From CAYFUF01 sp964394795 (GTDB taxonomy: Bacteria; Bacillota; Clostridia; Tissierellales; Peptoniphilaceae): a stretch of DNA of 29,071 bases. Of the stretch, positions 16,534 to 24,095 are shown piece after piece. Position 1 is the stretch's first letter; each line of letters starts with the position of its first letter. A program made the position numbers and the translations under genes. The notes below the pieces were generated by a model. It made no database searches. It was not told where the DNA came from and saw only the letters and a program-made list of their open reading frames with translations. The stretch is taken from assembly GCA_964394795.1 (NCBI GenBank), contig CAYMYX010000020.1, forward strand, positions 1 through 29,071. The letters are read 5' to 3'.

Positions 16534-17079
16534 TTATAGGAATCTGCCTAAGGTGTCATCCATGATGTCCCCGTCGCCGTCTCTATCCAACATAGACTGT
16601 AAACCACCAGCTACTGGAGAATCGCCGCCTAAGAAGGATTCTAAGAAACCACCACCGGTTGATCCGGTTAAATTAGAACGATTAGCTACTTGTCTTCCAA
16701 ATAAGCCCATGAGTAGTGGTGCTAAGTTCTTGAGAATACCGCTAACACTTCCAATGTCGATACCTTGGTTCTTGGATACTCTTTTTTCCACTTCTTGCTT
16801 ATCGTTACCAAAGATGTGGCCCAAAATCTTGTCACCATCGTTGGAGTCAACGTTTCTGATGTTATTCAGCATGTCGTCGACTGGGTCATTTTTGTGGTCA
16901 TTTATCGCATCCATAAAGGACTTTAACCCGTCTGGATTTGCCGTGTTTCGGTTGATGTTCTTCGAAAACTCAGGAAGAACGCTCTTCACTACATCCTCAA
17001 CCTGGTTGTCTCCTAAGTTATACTGGCTGGCTAGTTGACCTAACGCTCCGCTGTTTCTCAATAAATCGGTAATATTCAT
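16534..17079 (-). CDS. DUF937-family protein with C-terminal DRDGDGD motif
   Basis: 181 residues starting at MNITDLL, set by AAGGAGA upstream; an ATG 18 bases further out has no such site. No signal peptide is seen. The pattern of helical segments (GALGQLASQYNL, VEDVVKSVLPEF, HIFGNDKQEVEKRV, ILKNLAPLLMGLFGRQV) is that of the DUF937/YidB-like family. A Gly-rich linker leads to a tail with LDRDGDGDIMDD, again an EF-hand-like acidic loop. The function of the family is not established. It is monocistronic and convergent with the other DGD-motif gene, with its own terminator. Confidence 0.82.
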   Translation of the reverse strand: MNITDLLRNSGALGQLASQYNLGDNQVEDVVKSVLPEFSKNINRNTANPDGLKSFMDAINDHKNDPVDDMLNNIRNVDSNDGDKILGHIFGNDKQEVEKRVSKNQGIDIGSVSGILKNLAPLLMGLFGRQVANRSNLTGSTGGGFLESFLGGDSPVAGGLQSMLDRDGDGDIMDDTLGRFL

Positions 17080-17219
17080 TTTGATCTCCTTATACATTTA
17101 TCCATTGGTGTTTTTCTATCTGTTCGTCTCTTTGTTTTTAGCTAAACTACATATACCCTGATTGGGGCAGCCACATACTTATTCACTTGCCTATATTTTC
17201 TCAATATTAACAAATGGAG

Positions 17220-17225
17220 TATAAT
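17220..17225 (+). promoter_or_regulatory. Probable -10 of the YgbA-type gene and lipoprotein operon
   Basis: A perfect TATAAT lies about 50 bases before the start codon. The -35 region is T-rich (TTTTCT at 18 bases) and weak. Confidence 0.45.
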
Positions 17226-17276
17226 AAGGTAAAGATAGCTGATGAGTAAATTGTATTAGAAACATCAGGAGTCCAC

Positions 17277-17615
17277 ATGGAAACCAAACAACTAGGTCAC
17301 CAAGACCTGCTACAAGAAAAACGAAATAAAGAGATTCAAATTGTAAAGCTGATGATTGAGCTGTATTGTCGGAAGAGGCATGGCCCCAATATTTGCCCAG
17401 AATGCCAAGAGCTTTTAGATTACGCTAGCGCAAGGGTCGAAGCCTGCCCTTTCATGGAGACAAAAACTTTCTGCAGCAAGTGTACCGTCCATTGTTACAA
17501 CGAGGAGATGCGAGGGAAGATTAAGAGGGCCATGCGCTTTTCAGGTCCCCGCATAATCCTATATCATCCGGTTTTGGCGGTTAAACATCTGCTGTTAGAT
17601 CGAGGAGGGAACTAA
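17277..17615 (+). CDS. Cysteine-rich protein of the YgbA/nitrous-oxide-stimulated promoter family
   Basis: 112 residues, matching the short length of this family. Its conserved core is visible: HGPNICPECQELLDYA, then CPF, then FCSKCTVHCYNEEMR, then MRFSGPRIILYHP and a final AVKHLL. The cysteines (CPEC, C, CSKC, HC) could bind a metal or cluster. In enteric bacteria ygbA is induced by nitric oxide; whether that holds here is unknown. The ribosome binding site is AGGAG. Its stop codon overlaps the next gene's start by one base (TAATG), so the two are coupled. Confidence 0.82.
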   Translation: METKQLGHQDLLQEKRNKEIQIVKLMIELYCRKRHGPNICPECQELLDYASARVEACPFMETKTFCSKCTVHCYNEEMRGKIKRAMRFSGPRIILYHPVLAVKHLLLDRGGN

Positions 17616-17980
17616 TGAAACGAAGGAATATCTTCCTAATGCTGGTTCTAGTAGCAGCTGTATTGACGCTCAGCGCCTGTGAAGATTTTACACTGCAAGA
17701 GGGAACCTACATCGACAACTCGACGGAAGACATTAGTCACCAAGCGGCGTTTCGTATAGATGCCGATGGGATAGTTTTCTCACCATCTGCCGTTGTATCT
17801 TATACTCCGGTATTTACCTATATCCAGGAAGGGAAGGAACTGTTCTTAGTCAATGAAGATGAAGAATGGACTCTTGTCCTAGAGTTTATTGATGACGATA
17901 CCTTTGTGCTGAGAGAAGCGGAAGCCTATGAGCTGTTGACTGAGAAGGTGGGAGTGGAGTTTGATTTAGTGGAGGAGTGA
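17615..17980 (+). CDS. Small lipoprotein, unknown function
   Basis: 121 residues. A basic start and hydrophobic stretch lead to the lipobox LSAC with the lipidated Cys at residue 22, so the mature protein is about 100 residues on the outer face of the membrane. It is acidic, with no domain I recognise. The start has GAGGAGGG upstream, within the end of the previous gene. It is coupled to the YgbA-type gene. Confidence 0.8.
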   Translation: MKRRNIFLMLVLVAAVLTLSACEDFTLQEGTYIDNSTEDISHQAAFRIDADGIVFSPSAVVSYTPVFTYIQEGKELFLVNEDEEWTLVLEFIDDDTFVLREAEAYELLTEKVGVEFDLVEE

Positions 17981-18022
17981 GAAACAACAACGAAATTTCA
18001 TGATATATATGAGTAATCCCAA

Positions 18023-18293
18023 GGGGCTGTTGCAAAATAGACCCTATAAAACAAAGAAGGACTTGGCAAATTACCAAGTCCTCTTTTTTGTTGTGGCTTT
18101 GGGGTCGGGTGGATGGCCCACGTTTTAGGCCTTTTGGACGGTAGAATAAAACATATTTCGATAATATAAAAAAATGATTTATTAGCGTGTCTGGGGAGTA
18201 GTGCATAATGAAAAATTAAGGAGACACCCGATAAAATTGGATAAAAGATCCAACTTTATGGGGTCACCTTATGGGCTATTTTGCAGCAGCCCC
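18023..18293. mobile_element. Transposase-less element with terminal inverted repeats (MITE-like), copy C
   Basis: It opens with GGGGCTGTTGCAAAATAGAC, identical over 20 bases to copy B, and closes with the inverse complement of GGGGCTGCTGCAAAATAGCC. Inside are a terminator hairpin (18059-18089), the box shared with copies A and B, and a palindrome with halves ACCCGATAAAATTGGAT (18226) and ATCCAACTTTATGGGGT (18248). The last 63 bases align without gaps to the end of copy B. ATCCC occurs on each side (18016 and 18300); with the AA and T-run counted as element ends this could be a 5-base target duplication, but that is weak. It fills most of the 413-base space between the lipoprotein and the methyltransferase gene. 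Confidence 0.75.
18059..18089 (+). terminator. Rho-independent terminator inside repeat copy C
   Basis: Perfect arms GGACTTGG and CCAAGTCC with a 7-base loop and six T. It probably ends the YgbA-lipoprotein transcript, about 80 bases after its stop. Confidence 0.85.
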
Positions 18294-18307
18294 TTTTTTA
18301 TCCCTAA

Positions 18308-18382
18308 AACCAAAGGTTATAAATAACCATTGACAAAATAAGGGTTTTGGTATATAATAACCAAAAAAGTTATAAATAACCT
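18308..18382 (+). promoter_or_regulatory. Consensus promoter flanked by two dyad repeats (probable operator)
   Basis: TTGACA (18330-18335), a 17-base spacer and TATAAT (18353-18358) make a perfect sigma-A promoter. Upstream of the -35 lies GGTTATAAATAACC (18315-18328), a palindrome with a 2-base centre. Just downstream of the expected start point lies a second copy, GTTATAAATAACC (18369-18381). Both are preceded by AACCAAA. Two such sites bracketing a strong promoter suggest tight repression, possibly by a product of the cassette itself; no separate regulator gene is adjacent. Confidence 0.8.
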
Positions 18383-18393
18383 AGGAGGCCAAT

Positions 18394-20079
18394 GTGTCTA
18401 ACAAAAATCTCGAATACTATAAGTCTTTAAAAGAAGTTGATGTAAGAAAGTTGGCGAGCGCATTAAGCGATACTGTAAGAACTACAGGAATAAAATTCAA
18501 ATATGGAATAGCCTTCCTTGCCTATATGACACATAAAGGTAAAACGTTGGAGAAAGTTGAAAAGGATGGCCTGGTAAAAAAATACCTCGATGAAGTTAAG
18601 GAGAATTTGAAACCGGAATTACTTGAAAAGCTAGTAGACTCCTTTACGAGTGAAGAATTCGAGTCGTATTTAGTAACCTACGACCAAGACAATGACTTTC
18701 GTGAGAATGGCGTTGAAAACTCAACCCCGGATTCTCTCATCCGCCTAGCTTTGGAGTTGTTGGATATTCAAGATGAAGAGGAAGTTGTTGATTTGGGTTC
18801 AGGCGTGGGCAATTTCCTAACGCTGGCTAGTATGATTAATCCAAAGGCAAAGTATTCGGGGATAGAAATTTCTGCAGAAAATTTTGTCACGGCTATGTTG
18901 AAAGCTTATGTAACCAAACAAGACATTAACTACCAAATGGGCAATATGTTTGGTAGAACAACAAAGACCTATGATAAAGTGTTCAACCAGTTTCCTATGG
19001 GTCTACGTATGGCAGATGTAAGACATCAGATTGATTCGAGCGAATTAGCTGTACTCATAAAAGAAGCCAATAAAATTGCATCTGCGGAATGGATGAGCGT
19101 TCTTTCCCTTCTAACTCATCTTAACGATTCGGGTCGTGGCATCTCTTTAGTGAGGAGCAACTCCTTATTACACCATGGCGATCGATTTGTCCGCCATTTC
19201 CTTCTGAAAAGAAATTATCTAGAGGGCATTATAAACTTACCTGAACAGCTTTTACCCTACACCAATCAGCCAATTAGTATCTTGTTGTTAAAAAAAGACA
19301 GTAAGAAAGTAAATATGGTTGATGCTACGGATTTATTCACTCGGGATAGGTGGAGAAATACCTTAACTGATGACAATATTAAGGCAATCGTTGAGCGCTA
19401 TCAGGAAAAGAAGTACCTAATTGATTTCACTAATAATTATATAGATGAAGATAATCTTAATCCTAAACGATACATCGGAGAAGAATACAACAAGAATTCT
19501 TCGTTAACTATGAATGATGCCATTAAGGAAGTAACCAGGGGTCCAGCGCTTAAAAAACAAGAACTAGAAAATCTTAGTATTGCCAAAGAATCAGAGACTC
19601 AATATATGCAAATAAGAGATATTGGGGATCGTGGTCAAATTAATGATGATATGGGATTCCTCGAAGAACTACCTTTAGAATATGCACCAAGCATTTTGAA
19701 GGATAATAGTTTGCTACTGTCTAGGACTGCTCCATTCAAATGTGGAATTTATCGAAAGAAAAATAATATCGACGTTATACCAACAAATAACCTATATATC
19801 TTTGAGGTAAACACGGATAAGTTTGACCCTGTCTTTATCGCCATGTATTTGAACAGCGTACAAGGGCAAGATCAACTTGGCCGTATAGCCAGCGATGGGC
19901 CCATTAGCAATATCAGTTTAAGTCATTTAAAGAAACTGTCGCTTCCCGAGATTCCATTACAAAAGCAGAAAGACCTTGCCAATAAATTCTTGGAAATCGA
20001 GAACCAAATAAATCTACTTGAGATTCAAAAGGATATTCTAGAAAGCCGTCAGAAGGAAGTAATAGAAGAGGTGTTATAG
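18394..20079 (+). CDS. HsdM-like DNA methyltransferase fused to a specificity-type domain, catalytic motif degenerate
   Basis: 561 residues from a GTG start with AGGAGG five bases upstream; the ATG at 18392 is out of frame. Residues 1-100 are a helical N-terminal region. SAM motif I is DLGSGVGNF (133-141), with an acidic loop at GIEIS. The catalytic motif IV, expected as N-P-P-F/Y, instead reads NQFPMG (198-203). GIINLPEQLL and ISILLLKK (278-301) match the type I M-subunit core. Residues about 400-525 look like one target-recognition domain of an S subunit (YMQIRDI, PTNNLYIF, LSLPEIPL), followed by a coiled coil (526-557). There is no R subunit nearby. The motif change suggests loss or alteration of methylation. 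The stop overlaps the next start (TAGTG). Confidence 0.85.
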   Translation: MSNKNLEYYKSLKEVDVRKLASALSDTVRTTGIKFKYGIAFLAYMTHKGKTLEKVEKDGLVKKYLDEVKENLKPELLEKLVDSFTSEEFESYLVTYDQDNDFRENGVENSTPDSLIRLALELLDIQDEEEVVDLGSGVGNFLTLASMINPKAKYSGIEISAENFVTAMLKAYVTKQDINYQMGNMFGRTTKTYDKVFNQFPMGLRMADVRHQIDSSELAVLIKEANKIASAEWMSVLSLLTHLNDSGRGISLVRSNSLLHHGDRFVRHFLLKRNYLEGIINLPEQLLPYTNQPISILLLKKDSKKVNMVDATDLFTRDRWRNTLTDDNIKAIVERYQEKKYLIDFTNNYIDEDNLNPKRYIGEEYNKNSSLTMNDAIKEVTRGPALKKQELENLSIAKESETQYMQIRDIGDRGQINDDMGFLEELPLEYAPSILKDNSLLLSRTAPFKCGIYRKKNNIDVIPTNNLYIFEVNTDKFDPVFIAMYLNSVQGQDQLGRIASDGPISNISLSHLKKLSLPEIPLQKQKDLANKFLEIENQINLLEIQKDILESRQKEVIEEVL

Positions 20080-20606
20080 TGTATTTATCTCCCCAAGAAC
20101 TGAATGAGCTAATGGCTGATGCATTTCTACTGATCAATAAGAGATTAGTAGAAGCCAATGAGAATGGCAATTTGAATGCTGTATTAATGGAACTTGGATT
20201 AGAGAATCTTATCTTTAATAAACCTACAACAGGTTTTGAGAGTTATCCTTCAGGAAAAATTGTAATCATTGGGGAGTGTTCTGTACCGGTTAACAAAATA
20301 CATGGTTTATTTAAAGATTTAAATATAAGAAAGGATAGATTAGAGCTTTACGGCTCCTATGAGGAGATTGCCAATACTGATTTTTCCTACTTAAAGTACA
20401 GTTATGAGTACAGCCTAATCCTAGCAGGCCCCATGCCACACAAGGGGAAGAATATTGGTGACCATAGTAGTATATTAACTATGTTAGAAAGTGAAGGATA
20501 CCCGAAAGTCATTCGTCTGGGTACCAATGGGCTCAAAATTTCGAAGTCAAATATTGAAAAAGCCATCATTGAACAGATTGAAAATAAAACTATAACAGCA
20601 GATTAA
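20079..20606 (+). CDS. Unknown 175-residue partner of the methyltransferase-like protein
   Basis: The GTG start overlaps the stop of the upstream gene by one base, indicating translational coupling. No signal or membrane span is present. Residues 1-45 are helical. The middle has an alternating strand-helix pattern: SGKIVIIGE (58-66), a helix, DRLELYG, then YEYSLILAGPMPHKGK and, after GDHSSI, a final VIRLGTNGLKISKSN. This looks like a small Rossmann-like domain, but I cannot assign it to a family. The conserved-looking GPMPHKG and GDHSS segments could be a binding or active site; this is inference. It is followed by a hairpin terminator. It could be an effector, a regulator or a subunit of the upstream protein. 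Confidence 0.82.
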   Translation: MYLSPQELNELMADAFLLINKRLVEANENGNLNAVLMELGLENLIFNKPTTGFESYPSGKIVIIGECSVPVNKIHGLFKDLNIRKDRLELYGSYEEIANTDFSYLKYSYEYSLILAGPMPHKGKNIGDHSSILTMLESEGYPKVIRLGTNGLKISKSNIEKAIIEQIENKTITAD

Positions 20607-20621
20607 TTGTATAAACATGTC

Positions 20622-20661
20622 AAACCCCTAAGATTTGGATTTATCCAAGTCTTAGGGGTTT
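20622..20661. terminator. Hairpin between convergent transcripts
   Basis: Arms AAACCCCTAAGATTTGGAT and ATCCAAGTCTTAGGGGTTT form a 19-pair stem with one mismatch and a 2-base loop. The T-tail is short on both strands. It lies 15 bases from both converging genes and probably stops transcription in both directions. Confidence 0.75.
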
Positions 20662-20675
20662 CGCTTTGCCGCATA

Positions 20676-21980
20676 CTACGCAGCCGTCGTTATAAACGAA
20701 ATCAAGTAATTGAATACCGATGCCGCAATAACACTAACAGGAACGGCGACAAAAAGGAGCTTCTTGAACATGTCTTGTTGCTCGCTATCCTGATGAATGC
20801 TACCAAGGATAAGGCTTCCGCCGGAGGAGAAGGGGGAAATCGCTGAAGATTGAGCACCAACGACGATGGCGACGAAGAAAGCTACAGCCGGTAGACCTGT
20901 CGATTGGGCAATGGCTGGCACGAGAGGGAAGAGGGCAGGAACAACGACGCCCAAGGTGCTGGAGAAGAAACTCATCACAGCGGCAATAATACTGAAGCCA
21001 AGGATGATGAGCGAGTTCGGAATGTTGTCACCCAAGAATTGAGCTAGGAGATCAATCGTTCCGGCTTGGATAGCGACGTTGATCAACATACCGACACCAC
21101 AGATCATGATGATGGTGTTCCAAGGTACGTTAGCAACAACTTCCTTTTGCGGTGCCAGCTTGAGGAAGAGGGCAATGACCGCGAAGATTATCGCAATCAA
21201 CCCGATATCAATACGGGCGTTGATATAAGAGATAATCTCACTATTTGGCAGGATAATATTCAAGATGGGGAAGATCAGAACGAGAACGACCATGCTAACA
21301 ATGAGGGTCATTGTTTGTTTTTGCTTCTCGTTCATCTCAGGAGCTTTTTCAATATGTAGGGCTTCGGTTTGTGTACTCTTACGGCTTGTAAAAATCATTA
21401 GTCCAACGATAAAGAGGATGGAGAAGATAACACTGGCCACAAAAATCCAAGTGGAGTAGTTGAAGGCTTCGTTCGCATAGCCCGCATCCGTCATAACCCC
21501 ACGGAAGATGACACCCGAACCGGAGGTCATGAAGTTGGCGCCAGACAAGGCACCGCAGTTAACAGCAACCGCACCGAGGAGTTTATCGGTCTTGGATTCG
21601 TCGCAGATGAGCATGGCAATTGGGGCCATGAAGGCCAAAACCGTAAAGAAGCCTGCTCCCAATGCGGCGATAATAGCAGCTGCAAAATAGAGGGCTAAGG
21701 GGATGAGCTTCGGCATCTTGCGGAAGGCATAAAGTAGATTTCGAGCTGCAATTTCTAAGGTTCCATTCGCTGTAGCAAAGTTATAGAAGAGGGAGGTGGC
21801 CATAATAACGAACATCGTTGAAATGGGCCATCCAGAAATGACATCTCTTGGCCGCATACCGAGCACGAAACTACCGATAAGGTAAGCAAAAATGATGGCA
21901 AAGAAGCCGGTGTTGTAGCCTGTTTTGTAGCCAATGAATACGGATACGGCGATGGCTAAGATAATTAATGCAGAGTTCAT
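20676..21980 (-). CDS. MatC/SLC13-like carboxylate carrier (ion transporter superfamily)
   Basis: 434 residues, about 11-12 membrane spans, no cleaved signal. Re-entrant-type motifs occur in both halves: NCGALSGANFMTSGSG (about 150-165) and SSTLGVVVPALFPLV with SSAISPFSSGGSLILG near the C-terminus. The pattern fits the ArsB/NhaD/SLC13 superfamily, with closest likeness in my view to MatC-type dicarboxylate carriers. The start follows AGGAGG, which overlaps the stop codon of the upstream hydrolase gene, so the two form one operon. With a LysR regulator divergent to it, import of an organic acid that the neighbouring enzyme handles is likely. The substrate is unknown. Confidence 0.75.
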   Translation of the reverse strand: MNSALIILAIAVSVFIGYKTGYNTGFFAIIFAYLIGSFVLGMRPRDVISGWPISTMFVIMATSLFYNFATANGTLEIAARNLLYAFRKMPKLIPLALYFAAAIIAALGAGFFTVLAFMAPIAMLICDESKTDKLLGAVAVNCGALSGANFMTSGSGVIFRGVMTDAGYANEAFNYSTWIFVASVIFSILFIVGLMIFTSRKSTQTEALHIEKAPEMNEKQKQTMTLIVSMVVLVLIFPILNIILPNSEIISYINARIDIGLIAIIFAVIALFLKLAPQKEVVANVPWNTIIMICGVGMLINVAIQAGTIDLLAQFLGDNIPNSLIILGFSIIAAVMSFFSSTLGVVVPALFPLVPAIAQSTGLPAVAFFVAIVVGAQSSAISPFSSGGSLILGSIHQDSEQQDMFKKLLFVAVPVSVIAASVFNYLISFITTAA

Positions 21981-21988
21981 AGGTCCTC

Positions 21989-22849
21989 CTATTCAATGTT
22001 TAACAGCTGGCGATGGATGGTGTGGGTCATGTGATAAAGCTCATCAACACTGACGCCGTTATCTTCCATATAGGTGACATATTCGTCTAGGGCAATTTCC
22101 CAATTGGGGTTTTCCGTTTGGCCACCATCGGTGGAAATCATGATGTTTTTCGTTCCAATTTTCTTGATGAGGTCTAAAGTGTCGGGGAGGTTTGACTTGT
22201 ACTCACCGCCGCCCATGGGCTGGGCATAGCACCTTTCCAAATACACATCGTATTCCTTGACGATTCGCTCTTGATCTTCATGGCTCATCCCAACCAGCCA
22301 CCATTCGGGGTGGGTGACGACAATCTTGTCGATGCCCATCTTCTTCGCTTTGTCGACGACAAGGAAGCTTTCTTCAGGGGAGATATGAGCGGTGCCAAGG
22401 ACGGCATCGTGTTGCTTAACCAGAGCCAGGATATCTTCCATCTCGGGAACCAGCTCACCGTTTCTCGTTACATCAACCACGTTTTCTTCCGCCTTCTTGT
22501 TCATGCGGAGATGGTGCCTTGCCGATTGGGTCGGTAGCCAAACCACCTTGGCTCCAAGTTTTAGGGCGACTTCGGTGGCAAGTGGGTTAAGCCCTCCAAC
22601 CTGACGATTTAAGGTAATGCTGCCAAACATCGTGAAGTCATTGGTTCCGCCATGGACAATTTTGTTGTGCTCATTGCATAAGTAAGCCCTGTCCATGGTG
22701 GTTCCCTGGTGGGTTTTTAAGACTATTGCCCTCGCACCAACACGAATGCCAGCTTCCATTAACTGGAAATCATCATAAGCCCGCATCCGGATATCCGGAT
22801 TGGAATGGACGTGCATGTCGATAATTCCCTTCATTAATGCGTTAGTCAT
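21989..22849 (-). CDS. DUF6282-type metal-dependent hydrolase (amidohydrolase-like)
   Basis: 286 residues from MTNALMKG, chosen because AAAAGGAGGAAC precedes it; an in-frame ATG 45 bases upstream has none. The N-terminus has DMHVHSNPD (11-19), the metal-binding HxH of amidohydrolase and PHP-like TIM barrels. Further likely ligands are in LKTHQG, GTAHISPEE, VTHPEWW and STDGGQ. This matches the DUF6282 group, whose reaction is not established. It is cytoplasmic, the first gene of a two-gene operon with the carrier, and divergent from the LysR gene, consistent with breakdown of the imported compound. Confidence 0.8.
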   Translation of the reverse strand: MTNALMKGIIDMHVHSNPDIRMRAYDDFQLMEAGIRVGARAIVLKTHQGTTMDRAYLCNEHNKIVHGGTNDFTMFGSITLNRQVGGLNPLATEVALKLGAKVVWLPTQSARHHLRMNKKAEENVVDVTRNGELVPEMEDILALVKQHDAVLGTAHISPEESFLVVDKAKKMGIDKIVVTHPEWWLVGMSHEDQERIVKEYDVYLERCYAQPMGGGEYKSNLPDTLDLIKKIGTKNIMISTDGGQTENPNWEIALDEYVTYMEDNGVSVDELYHMTHTIHRQLLNIE

Positions 22850-22898
22850 TGTTCCTCCTTTTCTGAACTTTCGTTCCAAACTATATTGTTCCAATATT

Positions 22899-22961
22899 AA
22901 CCGATGAAGGTATCGTTTACAAAAAGTTAATATCTATCCCTGGTATCGGTTTTTCCGATAC
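22899..22961. promoter_or_regulatory. Divergent LysR control region
   Basis: A perfect dyad GTATCGGTTTTTCCGATAC lies at 22943-22961, with a weaker relative CGATGAAGGTATCG near 22901. Two sites of this kind are typical of LysR-regulated divergent promoters. TACAAT (22959-22964) overlaps the strong dyad and may be the -10 of the LysR gene, which would give autorepression. The -10 of the hydrolase operon may be TATAGT on the minus strand near 22880. Confidence 0.65.
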
Positions 22962-23010
22962 AATAGAAATGACAAGTAAGTGATCTTAATATTCATGTTA
23001 GGAGGACCAA

Positions 23011-23922
23011 ATGCAGCTCAGAGAATTGGTTTATCTATTGGCTTTGGAAGAGGAGGGAACCATATCCGGTGCTGCGGCGCGCCTCTTTATGGCCCAATCC
23101 AGCCTCAGCGGTTTTTTGAAGCAATACGAAGAAGCGCTCGGGGTCCAACTCTTTATTCGCACGGCGAAAGGTATCAAGCCAACTGCGGCGGCTACAGAAT
23201 ATTTGGCCAAGGCAAGACAGATTGTCAAGGAGTACGAGCTTGCCCAAGCAGAGCTTTGGGACAGTGAGGGGCTGGACAGCGGCTTCATCAACTTTGGCAT
23301 CAGTTCGTATAGGGGCAGGTATATGGCCCCCAAGATTTTGAGTCGTTTTCACCAGGACTTTCCTAAAGTAGTTATCAACATGGATGAGGCCAATTCGATG
23401 TCCCTTGAAAAGAAGTTGCTTGATGGAACTTTAGATGTGGCCATTTTAGCGAGGCCATTCGTCAAACTGGACGACAACCTTGAGCATCTGATGAATGATG
23501 AGATTTTGGTCACCACATCGCGGGACCACCCCATCAAAAAATATGCACATAAAAAGTCTGAGACAGGGTGGCCCTGGCTCAGACTGGAGGACATCGCTCG
23601 ATTTGGCTTGATTCTCAGCGACTTTGATACGATTTTAGGGACGATCTCAAGGGAGCTTTTCTACAACACGACAGTCAACCTTAACGTCACCTATCCCAAT
23701 ATTACGGCGGCGATGACGAAGGCCATGGCCCAAGCCGGCCTCGGTCTCGGCTTCACCTACGCCTCTTGCATCGATGACCACGATGATATGCCCTACTACT
23801 CCATCACCAAGGAAGGGGTCTACTTGCCGCTCTACTTAGCTTATTCGGAGCGGGTCATTTCAAGGAAGATCGTCAGCAAGTTTACCCGGATTATTAAGGA
23901 GGAATTGGGTCAGGAAGTTTAG
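23011..23922 (+). CDS. LysR-family transcriptional regulator
   Basis: 303 residues, standard length. Residues 1-62 are the winged helix-turn-helix (TISGAAARLFMAQSSLSGFLKQ region, followed by LGVQLFIRTAKG). The ligand-binding domain begins at about residue 90 with INFGISSYRGRYMAPKIL. The start has GGAGG upstream. It is transcribed away from the hydrolase-carrier operon and very probably controls it through the dyads between them. The ligand should be the compound carried or hydrolysed by that operon; its identity is unknown. No terminator is evident after it. Confidence 0.92.
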   Translation: MQLRELVYLLALEEEGTISGAAARLFMAQSSLSGFLKQYEEALGVQLFIRTAKGIKPTAAATEYLAKARQIVKEYELAQAELWDSEGLDSGFINFGISSYRGRYMAPKILSRFHQDFPKVVINMDEANSMSLEKKLLDGTLDVAILARPFVKLDDNLEHLMNDEILVTTSRDHPIKKYAHKKSETGWPWLRLEDIARFGLILSDFDTILGTISRELFYNTTVNLNVTYPNITAAMTKAMAQAGLGLGFTYASCIDDHDDMPYYSITKEGVYLPLYLAYSERVISRKIVSKFTRIIKEELGQEV

Positions 23923-24009
23923 CAGAAAAGAGTGCCTATGATTCAATTTACCGAAGCACACCGACGTCCTAAATCTCACCAATTAAAGTATTAAATCTAG
24001 TCAAATTAA

Positions 24010-24038
24010 TTGAATTTCCCAAACGTTTTCATTAACAT
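24010..24038 (+). promoter_or_regulatory. Promoter of the oxidoreductase gene with a cre-like half site
   Basis: TTGAAT (24010-24015), a 17-base spacer and TAACAT (24033-24038). Between them CCCAAACGTTTTCA (24018-24031) matches 11 of 14 positions of the CcpA cre consensus, with all mismatches in its left arm. If real, it would place carbon catabolite control on pyruvate oxidation. Confidence 0.35.
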
Positions 24039-24095
24039 AGAGATGAATACGAACAACAAAATAACTAACCCTGGAAAATGAAAGAAGGTTAATTC

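Noticed and set aside
18394..20606. Ordinary type I restriction-modification system
   Set aside because: There is no HsdR gene and no separate HsdS gene, the specificity part is fused to M, and the NPPF/Y motif is not intact.
20607..20846. Plus-strand open frame after the 175-residue gene
   Set aside because: It covers the hairpin and then runs antisense to the carrier gene, with no ribosome binding site.
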